This document shows, piece after piece, positions 48,650 through 60,910 of a stretch of 64,000 nt of DNA. Within the stretch, counting starts at the first letter, position 1. Each line of letters begins with the position of its first letter. The translations under genes were made by a program, and so were the position numbers. The stretch spans positions 1,408,694,694 to 1,408,758,693 of the forward strand of contig OY856412.1 of assembly GCA_963693085.1 (NCBI GenBank), in the 5' to 3' direction. The notes under the pieces are model-generated. The model saw only the letters and a list, made by a program, of their open reading frames with translations. It had not been told where the DNA came from and did no database searches. The DNA is from Alisma plantago-aquatica. Taxonomy: Eukaryota > Streptophyta > Magnoliopsida > Alismatales > Alismataceae.

Positions 48650-50101
48650 ATGGTAGTGCCTCCCGATAGCGACGATGACTGGCGGCGCGATTCTAGATCT
48701 GGTGAGACGCGAGTTGCTGATGCTGCCTCTTTGGGTCTGATTCCCGTTGCTGAGTCTGTATACACTCCTAGTAATGACACAGTTCAATATAATGGTGTGA
48801 AGTCTTGGGCGGAATTGATTAAACCAAGAGTTTACGACACTTCTCTGGAGAAGATGGACATTGAGGTTCGTGGTCAGAAGCTCATTTACCTAGGAGAGGA
48901 GGCAGATAGGAACGCTACCAGATGGAAAAATTATCTTGCTGGCTACATTGTTGGATTTAAACCGCACCTGGCGATTTTGGAGAGGTACCTTTCACAGGTC
49001 TGGATACTGAAGGGGAAGATAGAAGTTATGAATCATGGCCAGGGTTTCTTCTTAATTAAATTCACTGATGAAATCGATCTCGAGAATGTGCTTGATGGAG
49101 GTCTTTACTTCATGAGGGGTAAACCTCTGGTTTTACTGAAGTGGAAGCCTGGAGTGGTGCTGAAGAGGTTCCGTATGTCGGATATGCCAGTTTGGGTTCA
49201 AATTCATGATCTTCCGCTCGAGTTGTGGGACATGAAAATGTTTTCTAGAATTGGTTCCTACTTTGGTACCCCTCTGCGAGCGGACAAGGCTACTTTCGAG
49301 CTAAGGAATCTTGAGTTTGCGAGACTTCAAGTTCTAATTCCAGCTAACTCTGCTTTCCCACCAGAGCTTGAAGTGGAAAGTGATAAGGGTATCGCCCACA
49401 CCATTTCCTTTGAGTATGAATGGAAACCCAGAGTCTGTCAAGTTTTCAAGCTCTATGGCCATAATGATTGTGAAGTGAGGCCCCCTGTTTTGAAGAAAAT
49501 CTGGGTACAGAAAGCAACTATGAGCAATGTCGTTGAGGTGATTGCTGAAAGGTATGATAAAGAAAGTGTTCCTCCTTCGTTGTAGGCTAACATTGAGAGA
49601 CCTATGCTAGTTAACATTCCAAAAGATGGTCGAGTTGATAGCACTAACTCGACTGTTGTCAGTGAAGTATCAGATAAGCTACTGGAAAAAGACTCTGTTG
49701 AGGAAGCAGGGCAATCCAGGCCTTCTGTGTCATCGGAACTGGATTCAGTTGAAGGTGAAGATGAATTTCATATGCCGGCTGATTCTTTTGAAGAGAATGT
49801 GGCTTCCCATTCCGATACTTCAGAGGCGGATGGTTTTGGTCAGGAAGGTGTTGTCGACTTACTGACTCCTCCACTTTTAGAAGGGATCTCTACTGAAGAT
49901 GATGGTTTTGAGCCTCAAAAAGGAAATAAGAAAAGGAAAGGTAAAGTGAAAGGAAGGAAAGGCCCGACTAGCGCAAAAGATTCCAGACAGGTTGCTCAAA
50001 CTTCGTTGTCGAACAAGTTTGATAACCTGGTCAGTAGTGGGGAAGAAAGGGTGCCGTCTCACACCAGTAAAGTACTGGTTTCAAGTAGTTTTCATGGATA
50101 G
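48650..50101 (+). pseudogene. LINE ORF1, DUF4283 RNA-binding protein, one stop
   Basis: ORF1 of plant L1 elements binds element RNA. The first part (48650-49585) holds a DUF4283 domain (WKNYLAGYIVGFKPHL, MNHGQGFFLIKF, KPLVLLKWKPGV, MPVWVQIHDLPLELW) and then a zinc-knuckle-like motif, CQVFKLYGHNDC, in which the second Cys of the usual CxxC is Phe. A TAG at 49583-49585 interrupts the frame (a CAG to TAG change would explain it). The same frame continues from 49586 to 50101 with a Ser/Glu-rich region and a Lys-rich basic stretch (GNKKRKGKVKGRKG). The last bases overlap the ORF2 start as ATGGATAG. Apart from the stop, the frame is clean. Confidence 0.88.
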
Positions 50102-53100
50102 CTCCTTTAGTCTACTTTCATGGAATGTTAGAGGGCTCAACCTCAAGGCCTCTGCAGTCCACAATAAAATAAGGGATCTTAAACCTCATTTGATTCTGTT
50201 GAATGAGACGAAGGTTAGAAGTAGAAAGGTCAATAGACTCATTAAAAAGTTTTTTCCCAGCTACAGTTGGTGTTCTAACCATGACTCGCATGCTCTAGGC
50301 AGAGTCTTGGCTCTTTGGAGGGACATTGATTGTCTTGTTAGGAAGGTCAGGGAGACTGATCAATCTGTGTACTTGGAGGTTTTGTTTGATAATAGAAGTC
50401 TTTTTGTTACTGCAGTTTATGGGCATAACCCTGATATTGAAAGGGTTTGTCTTTGGGATGAGATTTCTGATATTAATTCTTCCTTGGTTGCTCCTTGGGT
50501 GATTCTTGGTGATTTCAATTCTGTAAGGAAGACTGATGAAAAGATTGGCAAGGATCCGCCGACTAGTAAATCTATGGAGGACTTCAATAATTGTATGTTA
50601 TCCACTGGTCTTTTTGAGCTTCGCCTTAACGGAACTTTGTTTTCTTGGGACAACCATCAAAGTGGAGATGGTTTTGTCACCTCTTATATTGACAGAATTC
50701 TTTATAATGCTGGTTTTATGTCTGAATTCAATGAGTTCAAAGGTATTCTCCATTCGAATGTGATTAGTGATCATAAAATTCTCACTCTGGATATTGGTGA
50801 AAGAGTCAAGGTGATTACCCCTTTCAGATTTATAAATGCATGGGTTGATAGGTCTGATTTACTTGATATTGTAAGGAGAAGTTGGGGCACCGAAACGTCA
50901 GGGTTTCCTACTTATAGAATGTATTCAAAGTTCAGAAACCTTCATCATTCTCTCTCTATTTGGAATAGAGATGTGGTTGGCAATTTCTCCGAAAAGGCAA
51001 AAAGACTTGAGGTTTTGGCAGTTGAAGCTCAAGTAAGACTTGATAACGATCCCACTAATATTTTGTATCAATCTGAAGTTATTGAGAGAAGGAAGGAAGC
51101 AGCTGTTGCTAGGATGCAAGAGGAATCTCTTTTCAGACAAAAGTCAAGAATTACTTGGCTTAAAGAAGGAGATACTAATTCCAAGTTCTTCTATTCCACA
51201 GTCAAAGTCAGAAGGAACTTTAATCATATTAAGGCTTTATCTATTGATGGTGTTTTATCTACTAATGCTAGTGGTATTAAAAACCATATTCTGGAGTATT
51301 ATCATGATCTCTTTAATAATGGTTTCACTGCTGATCTGAGTATTTTGCATAACTATACCTTTCCCAAGCTCACAGATGTTGATAGGATGAGCTTAGACAT
51401 ATTTTTTTCTCCCAATGAGATTATTGATGTTATTTCTAACTTGAATTCAGATAAGTGTCCAGGGCCCGATGGGCTGAATGGTAAGTTTTTCAAAACTTCT
51501 TGGAGTATTATTTGCAAGGATGTGATGGAAGCTGTGCTAAGTTTTTTTAATTCTGGTCATCTTCTCAGAGAGGCAAACATAACCTTTATTACTCTCATTC
51601 CTAAGGTTAAAGATTCGTCTGACCTCAATAATTTAAGGCCTATCGCTCTCTGTAACGTTTTCGTCAAAATTATCTCTAAGCTTCTTGTCAATAGACTTTG
51701 TCTTGTTCTTCCTTCGATCATCAACAAGAATCAGTGCGCCTTTGTTCCTGGCAGAAGCATTAGGGATTTTGTTCTCCTTTCTAATGAGTTAATCCATGAT
51801 TTTAATAGGAAAAGAGGAGTTCCAAAAATGTGTTTAAAATTTGATATTTCTAAAGCCTATGACTCGGTTGCTTGGGAGTCCATTTTTCATATTCTAAAGG
51901 TTATGCAGTTTCCACAATGTTGGATAATCAGGATTAAAGAGATTTTTGATATGATTTCCTATGAAATTTTGATCAATGGTGAGGCCAGTGAATCCTTTAA
52001 GCCTAGTAATGGCGTTCGGCAGGGCGATCCCTTGGCTCCCTATATCTTCGTGCTTGTCATGCAGGTGGTCTCTATTCTTCTTGACAATGAAGTGGATGAA
52101 GGCAATCTCAATCCTCTTAAAGCATCTTCTTTCTGCTCTGTGTCCCATATTATTTTTGCAGATGATTTGCTTGTCTTTTCAGAAGCCAATGAACAAAGTG
52201 CTCGAGCTATTAAGAGGGTTATGGAGTTGCTTCATTCCTCCACTGGGCTGAAGATTAATGTTGAAAAGAGTGATGCTATTTTCAGTGTTGGTGTCGATAA
52301 AGAGTTGATTAGTAACATTTTTGGCATTCCTAAAAGTAGTTTACCGATGAGATACCTTGGGCTTCCTCTTTTCATTGGTAAGTTATCTAAAGTTCATTGT
52401 TCTCCTCTTTTAGATAAGATTAAAAGAAGACTGGAGGGTTGGAAAGCGAGCCAATTGTTTATGGCGGGTAGAGTTGAGCTTGTTCAATCTACACTCTCTT
52501 CTATCTATCTTTTCTGGATGTCTACTCTACCTCTCCCTGCTGCTGTGTGTGAGGAGATCGACAAGCTTTGTAGAGATTTCATTTGGGGCAGTTCTGAAAT
52601 TAAAAGATCTGTCCACTTGGCCAAATGGTGTAATATTACAAAACAGAAAAAGGAAGGAGGCCTGGGTCTTAATAATATTAGGGAAACTATTAAGGCTTCG
52701 GTGATGCTCAATAGCTGGAATCTGGATCTTAAGAAAGATAGTATTTGGATCAAATGGATCCATGAAAAATATTTAACGAAGAATTCCTTTTGGTCTGTTC
52801 ATATTAGTGAATCGTTCTCTTGGCTTCTTAAGAAGTTTTTTCTCTCAAGAGATGATCTGAAAGATCATCTAAGGATTCTCGTTGGTGATGGTTCCTCTCT
52901 TTCTGTTTGGAATGATCCATGGCTTCCTGGGTTTAGGTTCCTTGCTGAAATCCTTGGTCCCCAATGTTTTATTCATCTTGGTATTGGTATTGATGCAAAG
53001 GTCAGTATGTTCATAAGGGATCGAGATTGGTTCTTTGAAAAGTCGAGATTGCATTGTAATATGAATGCGGTTCTTGAGAATCTTCCAGCTCCTACTGGAG

Positions 53101-53603
53101 GTGCGGATGAGTTTCTATTTGGCGGTTTTCGTGATGCACACTTCAAAGTTTTTCTAGACATCATTATAGTAAAATTCGAGATCAAACCTTTATTTCAGTG
53201 GCATTGGAAATCTAAGGGACCAAGGAGATTCCTTCTTACTGCCTGGAAAATTGGGCATGGCAGGTTGTTGACTTCTTGTTATATCAAGCGTCTAGGTATC
53301 ATCCTTGCTTCAAGATGTCCTCTTTGCAGATGTGAAGAAGAAGAATTCGCGCATATTCTGTTTAGTTGTTCTTTCTTAGTTTCGGTTTGGAAGTGCTTCA
53401 GTTCTTATTTCAGGATTCTGATTCCTTCATCTACTGAAGACTTTTGTGCCATCAATGACAAGGAATGCAGATTGGCTAGTATTGTTGTTTTATACTGGTT
53501 ATGGAGGGAGAGAAATGATAGAGTGCACAGAAATTTTGAAAGAGATGAGTATAAGCTCTGGCTTTGTATAATTAGTGATGTCAAAGCTTTTCTCTCTTTA
53601 TAG
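50094..53603 (+). CDS. LINE ORF2, endonuclease and reverse transcriptase
   Basis: An intact 1169-residue ORF2. The frame is open further upstream, but the ATG at 50094 gives MDSSFSLLSWNVRGLN, the standard start of the endonuclease. Domains: AP-type endonuclease (residues about 5-230; LNETK, GDFNSV, SDHKIL); reverse transcriptase (about 460-760; CPGPDGLNGKFFK, LRPIALCNVFVKIISK, KFDISKAYDSV, NGVRQGDPLAPYIF, active site FADD); then the thumb region and a zf-RVT domain near the C-terminus (LGIILASRCPLCRCEEEEFAHILFSC). It nicks target DNA and copies its own RNA at the site. The start overlaps the ORF1 stop by 8 bp (50094-50101), suggesting reinitiation. No frameshifts or stops are seen. I cannot say whether it is active. 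Confidence 0.95.
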   Translation: MDSSFSLLSWNVRGLNLKASAVHNKIRDLKPHLILLNETKVRSRKVNRLIKKFFPSYSWCSNHDSHALGRVLALWRDIDCLVRKVRETDQSVYLEVLFDNRSLFVTAVYGHNPDIERVCLWDEISDINSSLVAPWVILGDFNSVRKTDEKIGKDPPTSKSMEDFNNCMLSTGLFELRLNGTLFSWDNHQSGDGFVTSYIDRILYNAGFMSEFNEFKGILHSNVISDHKILTLDIGERVKVITPFRFINAWVDRSDLLDIVRRSWGTETSGFPTYRMYSKFRNLHHSLSIWNRDVVGNFSEKAKRLEVLAVEAQVRLDNDPTNILYQSEVIERRKEAAVARMQEESLFRQKSRITWLKEGDTNSKFFYSTVKVRRNFNHIKALSIDGVLSTNASGIKNHILEYYHDLFNNGFTADLSILHNYTFPKLTDVDRMSLDIFFSPNEIIDVISNLNSDKCPGPDGLNGKFFKTSWSIICKDVMEAVLSFFNSGHLLREANITFITLIPKVKDSSDLNNLRPIALCNVFVKIISKLLVNRLCLVLPSIINKNQCAFVPGRSIRDFVLLSNELIHDFNRKRGVPKMCLKFDISKAYDSVAWESIFHILKVMQFPQCWIIRIKEIFDMISYEILINGEASESFKPSNGVRQGDPLAPYIFVLVMQVVSILLDNEVDEGNLNPLKASSFCSVSHIIFADDLLVFSEANEQSARAIKRVMELLHSSTGLKINVEKSDAIFSVGVDKELISNIFGIPKSSLPMRYLGLPLFIGKLSKVHCSPLLDKIKRRLEGWKASQLFMAGRVELVQSTLSSIYLFWMSTLPLPAAVCEEIDKLCRDFIWGSSEIKRSVHLAKWCNITKQKKEGGLGLNNIRETIKASVMLNSWNLDLKKDSIWIKWIHEKYLTKNSFWSVHISESFSWLLKKFFLSRDDLKDHLRILVGDGSSLSVWNDPWLPGFRFLAEILGPQCFIHLGIGIDAKVSMFIRDRDWFFEKSRLHCNMNAVLENLPAPTGGADEFLFGGFRDAHFKVFLDIIIVKFEIKPLFQWHWKSKGPRRFLLTAWKIGHGRLLTSCYIKRLGIILASRCPLCRCEEEEFAHILFSCSFLVSVWKCFSSYFRILIPSSTEDFCAINDKECRLASIVVLYWLWRERNDRVHRNFERDEYKLWLCIISDVKAFLSL

Positions 53604-53777
53604 TTTTTTTCTTTGATAGTGAGGCTTGTGGCCGCATATACAGTTTTTCTTCTTTTTTGGGCAACACTCTGTTGGAGGATGTTCCTTTGAGTGTCATACT
53701 TCTTGTACTTTGTCAAAAATACCAAAAATAGTAATATGATGAGCTAGGTTCACCCAAAAAAAAACCCAATTAAGGGA

Positions 53778-54060
53778 GACCGAGAGGTCGAAGCCATACC
53801 CATACTTTCCGGATCAAAGGTTCGACAATTAACCAAGAACAATTATTAAATTTTAACATACTAAACTAAAAAGTTGTAAGAAAATAAACGTTTGCATACC
53901 TTTTTGAAAACTTGGATCTCTAAACTTCTATCCACTTATTGATTCTACTCTAACTAATCCTCCTTGTATTTTACTTCATGTATTTCATAATATGATGATT
54001 TACTGTTTGTCCTTTTGACTTGTACCTAAAACGCTGACAAACAAAATGTCAGTCAGCCGA
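53778..54060. other. Short segment between LINE and Tekay LTR, unassigned
   Basis: It begins 'agaccgagaggtcgaagcc' directly after the LINE target duplication and is probably the continuation of the sequence the LINE entered, possibly the end of the copia LTR. No gene is seen. The left edge of the Tekay LTR lies somewhere here or a little further right and is not resolved. Confidence 0.3.
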
Positions 54061-56890
54061 AGCTGGTATGTGGGGGAAATAATAAATGTGCAACTATGAT
54101 AACAACATAAACATTCAATTAATCATTTAACAACCAAGATTACATTTTAAATATAACTTTGTGATCCATGAGTACCCTATCCTCTGTGCAATCCCTGTAG
54201 TGGACCTGGATACTACCTTCCTTATGGTAGATCCCCATTAAACCCCTCATGGTCCCACCTATAGGTGAACCAGTATCTAGGGTTGAGTCACATGGCACTA
54301 CTCGTAAGTAGCCCACTCCTGAACTCATGGTATGCTAATGGGTCTCATGGCACTGCACTTAGTAGCCCAATTTCTAACCCATGATAACCTAGACCTTACT
54401 CTAGGTTACCCCTTTTTAGCCTTTACAAGGCACAGAGGTGGACCCGGATCTAGCCAGTTATACATGTATATTCATAGTGATAGTCATACTCACTCTATAG
54501 TTGCATGAAATAAAAGCATCCAACAGTTATTTCAAGCCATGAGGGAAACATCGATAAAATCCTCGGAAAACTATTCAGGATAATCATAACGTAACCACAT
54601 ACCTTTGCCATGCAGATCATTCAATCATACTTCAAGCATATTGTCCAAGCAAGCAAGTAAATCAAGCAACCATCATATAATCTGCATTATGTAAATTCTA
54701 AAGTGTCACTAAACACATTAAATACATTATACCCTACTCGGCCCTAATCTAGGGTTTAGGTTTTGGATAAGGAATAAGGGTATTAACCCTATTTCCACCA
54801 CATATTTAACATTTGGCGAACCCTAGTTACTAAAACCATCTTATCCTCTTATTAAGATCACTTAGATCGAATATGTTCAGTAACAACATAGCAAATTAAG
54901 ATCTTTAGCCCTAATTCCACACATTAAAGATTATCTCCCTTAGAGATCCTAAATACCTTGTCATTCTTACCATGATTACATTTATTATCATTATGCTCAA
55001 AAGGATCAGATAATATCATAAAAGAAAGGCTTTTGACATTTTCAATGTCTTAATACCCAAAACTAGGATTTTTAAGCATTACTCATTACTTTAATCTTTC
55101 TTTGCACTACTTTTATAATGGGGATCATATTTAGGTCTGAAACATATTTTATTTAGATTCTACATGTTCGCTTGATCAATTTTCATATATAACTTATTTT
55201 CATTCGAGCTACGTAGTAATTTCTATGATTTTCGCAAGAAAACCCATTTTTCTGAAATATTAGTCAGAGAGGAGAATTTACCAAAAAATGAAGGTCGTTT
55301 GATCAGTGGTCCAATGAGCCACCCTTTGGATCTAACGTCTCTCATCAAGCGCAGCTGGCTTTGCTTGGTCACGGTGATATTACCCCATTGTCCCCGAGGT
55401 CTTGGTCTGAAGCTACATGCACCCGGGGAGTCCCTGTTCGTGAGCCAGCCTTCGAGGGCAGTCAACCTGGACGTTGACTTTGATCATCTGGTCGCCCCAG
55501 CAACTGGAGAAGGCCTCGCACCGTCCTCCACACCTACCAGAACTCAAGGGTGGTGGTACTTTTCCCTTTGAGGGTGTAACCAGAGAGGACGGGAAGGTGA
55601 TGTCATGGTAGCTTTGTAGCTTGGGCGAGATAGAGGGAAACGAGGGGAGGATAGCAATTGATGGCGGCGAAAGAAACCTAGATGCAGGTTGATATACACG
55701 ACCACCAAGGTGTCCACACATTGGGTGCCCATGCGTTTATATACCCTCTAGGATCGAGGGTTGGGTTCCATGGCACAGGTGGTTTGGGAAAAGCTTCTAG
55801 AGTGCTCTAAACCATCCAAAACCCAGGGTAGGCAGGTTTGCCTTGGTCTCCCAAACCTAAACGAAAGGTCCCCGAGTTTGCCTATGCACTCAATCGTAAG
55901 AAAAATCCCTTGGAAATCTCTACAAGCTTCCTTAGATGGCTTGAGGTGGGTGATAATGCAAATGCCTTTGGATCTTAGATCAATGGCTCTCATGTCACGC
56001 GCATCAGAAGCAAATAATCCCAGAGAAAACAAAATCTCGACTTTTAATACTTTCCTCTATATTTTATGGATTTTTGTAAAATCCATATCTCCCAAACCAC
56101 TCATCCAATTAACCCCAAATTTTGAGGGAAAGTTAATAATAATTTAGTCTTTCATCATGCAGAATTTGGGATCATTATCTAAAAAAACGGATCCCTTCCT
56201 TTAGTTGCATGTTATTACTCTATATGTATATTTCTCACCTATTTTCTCTTTCCTTTGTTATTAAATTACTTTCTTGGATTCCTTGGACCTCAAGGAACCT
56301 TAATGGCTTAAAATACCATCTTGGGAATATTCCTTAGACTTTTATCTATCTTTTATCCATTTTCTTATTATCTTACTTATTTCCTTATTCTTTTTAATGA
56401 TTTCTCTTTATCTTTCATTCCCTTTTCCCTCTTTTCATATTTCTTTTATCAGAAATCATATGTAAACGAATTTTACTCAATTGTGGCCATTAATGATACT
56501 TTTTAGATAATTCCAAGTATTTCTTATAAATACTTTTCTTAATACACATTATCTTGTATCTTTTCTAATATTTGGACTTTTCTTCTTTTCTTTTCTTATT
56601 GCTTTATTTTTGCAACTTTGGATTCCTTGGAACCCAAGGAACCCAAGAGGCACGAAATCGCTCTAGAGGTTTCCATCTCATTCTTTTCTCAAATATTCAA
56701 TTATTCATTCACTAATTGAATTTTCTTATTATTTGGCCCAATAGCCAATACAGCCCACAACACAAACATCAAGGCTATTGTAAACAAAATCCATTTATTC
56801 CAAATACATTATATCATTATTTGTCCAAATATCCTTAATATGAGAAATTACATTTCTCACCAAATAAACCCATAAATTGGGGTTGTAACA
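54060..56890 (-). repeat. Tekay/Del-type 3' LTR (left edge approximate)
   Basis: In element orientation the LTR starts TGTTACAACCCC at 56890, directly after the purine-rich AGAGGGGAAGGA (56891-56904). The stretch 55863-56890 is repeated at 60911-61952 with few differences, confirming an LTR pair. The LTR is long, with AT-rich stretches and a GC-rich block near 55300-55560. Its far end is not resolved; 54060 is a rough limit. Open frames in it show no family resemblance. Confidence 0.65.
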
Positions 56891-59800
56891 TCCTTCCCCT
56901 CTTATAGGAATTTTGTCCTCAAAATTCTATCAAGCAAATAAACAATTCAGGATAAGACTTTTCCATGTCCATCATTGGCCCCTATGTGGCTTTACCATAC
57001 TCATGGCATTTCCAAAGAACCTTTATTCATTACATATTCTTTTCTCTGAGTTCTTTCATCCTAGCGTATATAAACTGCACAGGTGGACTCAGGTCATTTC
57101 AGCCTCCCTTGGGGCTCACTAGGTTCATTGCTCAGCACATGGTCGGGGTACCTCACATAGTGCTCTAAATTGGACACATGGAACTCATTACACATTACTT
57201 TATCATGAGGGGTAAGATCAAACTTAACTTTCTCCACCAAACCATGTCAAAATAACCCATGCATCAGGGACTCATCTCTCTTAGATATAACTTAGAGGGG
57301 TCGGATTTTCATGTCACCTATTCTCCCACAGTGAACTGCATGTCAGTCTACTTTGCATCTGCTCACGACTCTCATCATCTCTAGGCTCCTTTCAGCCATT
57401 GCACGATCAAAGTGACTTCATCTACACTCATTGTGGTCCTTTTCTAACCATCATGTGGTCCTTTCACCAACATCACCTTACTGAAGTGGTGACCAACACA
57501 ACCTCCCTTACAGAGATTCTTTAAATCCCGATACTGGCTATGGTGGTCATCATCACAAGAACTGTCTCCAGATATCACCCTGAACGAGCACAAATGCTCT
57601 CATCAGACCCTTTAGTCTGGATCATACTAACCATTAGCTAGGGGTGATAAACTGTACTAACATAGAGTTCTTCATGTACCTTCTTCCATCTTATGGAAGT
57701 AACCCTTTAGGTTATACTCGAGAACTTTTGAATTCACCACATGGTGTAGTTGAACCATCTCTCTCATATGTAGTTCAACCCGATCTGTTCCTGGACAGTA
57801 CTCTTTCTTTCTCATGTCATCTAGTTAAGGCGATCTACTATAACCCACATTGCATCTTGACCTTCCTTGGTCTAGGGGAGACTTACAACATCCATAGTGA
57901 TGAACTCCCTTTCTCTCTTGGGGACTCTTTATCCTTTATATCAATGCACTGGGTTACTGGTGTTCGTCCTTTACCCTCGACTTGCATGGCCATATACCAC
58001 ATGCGACTTTATCTTAGACATCTAAAGTACTACTGTCACTTATTATCTTAGTAGTACCACGGTGTATGGTGATCTTCAATCATGATTTCTTGTATGTCAT
58101 GATTCCTCAAGATCGATTTCTCGGAAACCTTAAACCACTCTAGTCGGGGTTTCATCACCTTAAACCACTCTAGTCGGACTAGACTGGCTAACCAAACAAC
58201 CATTAACTGATCTTGTTACATTAGTGTTAGCCAAACATATCTTCTTTTCCAAACATAGGGTTATTCTAACAACTTCTTCTAGCTAAACTAGGCATATATA
58301 TCTCAACCAGAGCATCCATTACCACTTCACATTCTTATGTATTAGGTAATGTTGATGACATACACCTTCATGTATGCCACTTACCATCTCAAACTCAAAC
58401 TCTAAGTCTATCTTCATTGAGAACACTCTGACCTCATCTTCTTGGTGATCAAACTCAACCTTGTTTGACTCATGTCTCATGATAGAAACATCCTCATAAG
58501 GTGACCACCTCATTCCTCTTAGTGGTTGCAAACCATCAGTGTATCATTCACTTTACCAGGGTATGTTATATTTTCTGTCCCCATATCTCGTGGCAACGTT
58601 CCAACATACGTCATCTTTATCCTTGGTGTATGGCTTGTGTACTGTCCTATCTCTCACTCCCATAACAAGAAGAAATAAGCATTTGGCTACAGTCTAAATA
58701 CATAGTTCTTCCTGTTCCAAGAGTAGAGATGGTGCATCCCACCTTGCCAGTACACCTTTAAATCTAAGTTGAAATGTGTCGTTTATGCTTCTATATTACA
58801 ATCATCTTGATATCCAAGTTACCTCCATGGAAAACTGGTTTCGAACCTACTTGGGTCACCTCACAATCCTTGGTCACCTCCTCTAGGTCTATAGGGTGTC
58901 GGCACTTTTTGGGTCATCCCTCTTCCCTCATGCATCAAGAGAGTGCCCTACGCATCTGCCCTTTGGGTCCCATGATATCATGAAGGTGATCAATCTCCTA
59001 ACCCATGGCCCTCAGACAATGATAGTTGTTACCTCCCGACCCTATGGTCATGTGCAACTAGGGAATTAGGCAACTCCTACTTCCATCGGTCTTATCCCTA
59101 CTTGACCCCAGGATAGACTTAGGATTCTCCATCTATAGTACATGTCCAACTTAGAACCTTACCCAAGCCTTCATCATCTCTCTTGTATACATGGGATGAC
59201 ATCCATCCTCTCATGGTGACCTGCCTACCTTGGTCAGGCCCCTTACCGGTTACCTCCATGGTAACACATCCACATGCACTTAGAGATGGATATCTATGGG
59301 TCTACAGGTTCATTCTCATACCATGTAATTTTCACTTAGCTTCTCAAGATCATATGAGACCTCTTTAGGTTACTTAAACCAACAAAACTGGTAAACACCC
59401 CACTAAAGGGTCCCTTCTCCTAGGATGGGAGGAAAACTTCACCTCGATAACACATGTCACAAACGTCCTTATGCCTTGGGTTTACATCCACCTGAGCATG
59501 CTTAACCCTAGTAAGCTACTAAGGAACAAGCTGACCACCTACTACACCATGTTGGGTCATACTTGTTCTCATCCTCAACACTAGATCACGATCATACCTT
59601 CCCATGTCATCCACATAGCCGTGAGGGGTTCATCAAACATAGCCTTAACTTAAGGGGTTTCCTTTACCTCTATACATGAGGAGTACCATGCTCGAAACTA
59701 TAGAGACTCAAATCTCATCATAAGCATCGGATACACTGCTTCCCCTCTTAGGCCCAGGAACCCTAGGTTCTCCTTTGGGTATCCAACTGCATGCTCAATC

Positions 59801-60910
59801 TCTTAACCACGAATCAGGCATGTCCAAGGTATGTCATGTACTCCTATGATCCTTTTATATGAGCAACACCTCAGAGTTGAGTCCTCCTCAAGAACAACAA
59901 ACTAGGTATGACGCCTCACAACTCGCTACTTAAACCTCCTCAAGGTCTAAGGCACTCTTTGTCTCCACTTAGCAGGTAAACACCTATACTATAGGCACAT
60001 AGGTACCAGAAGCATTACTCTCTCTTTAGGGTTTGGTTCCTCTAAAGGACACCAAGATATCATCCATTTCCAAGGATCAAGAACGAGGCAACCACTATCA
60101 TCCACTTAGGTCGCATCATCCTTAACTCCCACTGTTCCCCATGTCTCGGAATCTAAGCTTCCAACTTTCTTGCATGAGTCCCGCTCTCTCTAGAGACAAC
60201 CCTACAAACAACCTTACTACGAGAGGTTCTCTCTCCAAGAGGGATCAAGCTCACAAGCATACCCCTACATGGTGAAGCCTATGTTTGCTCATGGTTATCC
60301 ATAGCTCTTTATGCTTATCTCATAGGCTATTCCCTCGTACTTTCCTAGCCAGGGTTTCAACCTACTGCTTGTACCACCGATGTACCATGGGTGTCTACTA
60401 TACCATTCTCATATAAGCTCATGGGGTTTCCATGGGTCCTTCTCTAACCTCATCAATGAAGGAGCTATCCTTCACTCTAACATGCACGATCCTTCCCAGA
60501 GTTGGGTTGCCAAAGGTGCTAGGTAACCCATGGATCATATGGAATCCCAAAGGCATGTCCTTTCGAACACCTGGTCTATCGTGATATCTATTCTCCACTT
60601 CATCTCTCTCTAACCGACACTTAGGGTTATGGTTATCATCATCCTCAGAGGATGTGCCATGTCTCTACTTGTAATGGAGATCTCTATCTCCAAGACTAAC
60701 TCTCTTTCCTTATCCTCCTGCCAAGAAAGTCTGGCCTCAGGTCTCTCCTGAGGGCATGACAACTTATGTCATACGACCAAAGCATGTATCTGTTCCTTAG
60801 TTTACGCTTACTCTATTAAGCTTATATCCATGACATCTTATTTACATACCTTTTTCATTAATTTGGTGGAGGATTCCTTAGACCTTATTAACCTTACCCA
60901 TACCTCAAGA
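56891..60910 (-). pseudogene. Decayed Tekay/Del-type gypsy interior with chromodomain end
   Basis: Immediately downstream (in element sense) of the coding region is a purine tract (56891-56904). At about 57085-56930 one minus-strand frame still reads PVQFIYARMKELREKN, two stops, IKVLWKCHEYGKAT, a stop, then MDMEKSYPELF. This matches the integrase C-terminus and chromodomain end of Tekay/Del elements (LR.K.I..VKVLW..H...EATWE...M...YP.LF). The rest to 60910 has the C-to-T-rich look of decayed pol, with no long frame on either strand. At 60911 it joins the 5' LTR copy abruptly, so the primer site, gag and most of the 5' LTR are deleted. Confidence 0.6.

Larger units (their letters stand above)
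48637..53765 (+). mobile_element. L1-type LINE retrotransposon, nearly intact
   Basis: This is a plant non-LTR retrotransposon with ORF1 (48650-50101), ORF2 (50094-53603), a 3' UTR and a short poly(A) (53757-53765). It is flanked by a 12-bp target duplication CCCAATTAAGGG at 48625-48636 and 53766-53777. The perfect duplication and open ORF2 make it one of the youngest insertions in the window. Only 13 bp separate the 5' boundary from the ORF1 ATG, so the copy is probably slightly 5'-truncated and would lack an upstream promoter. Confidence 0.95.

Noticed and set aside
49992..50093. Extra 34 residues at the N-terminus of LINE ORF2
   Set aside because: They overlap ORF1 in another frame and precede the conserved endonuclease start MDSSFSLLSWNVRGLN; the ATG at 50094 is the better start.
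57644..58051. 135-residue plus-strand ORF in the Tekay interior
   Set aside because: Antisense to the decayed pol direction, with no motif and no conserved counterpart.
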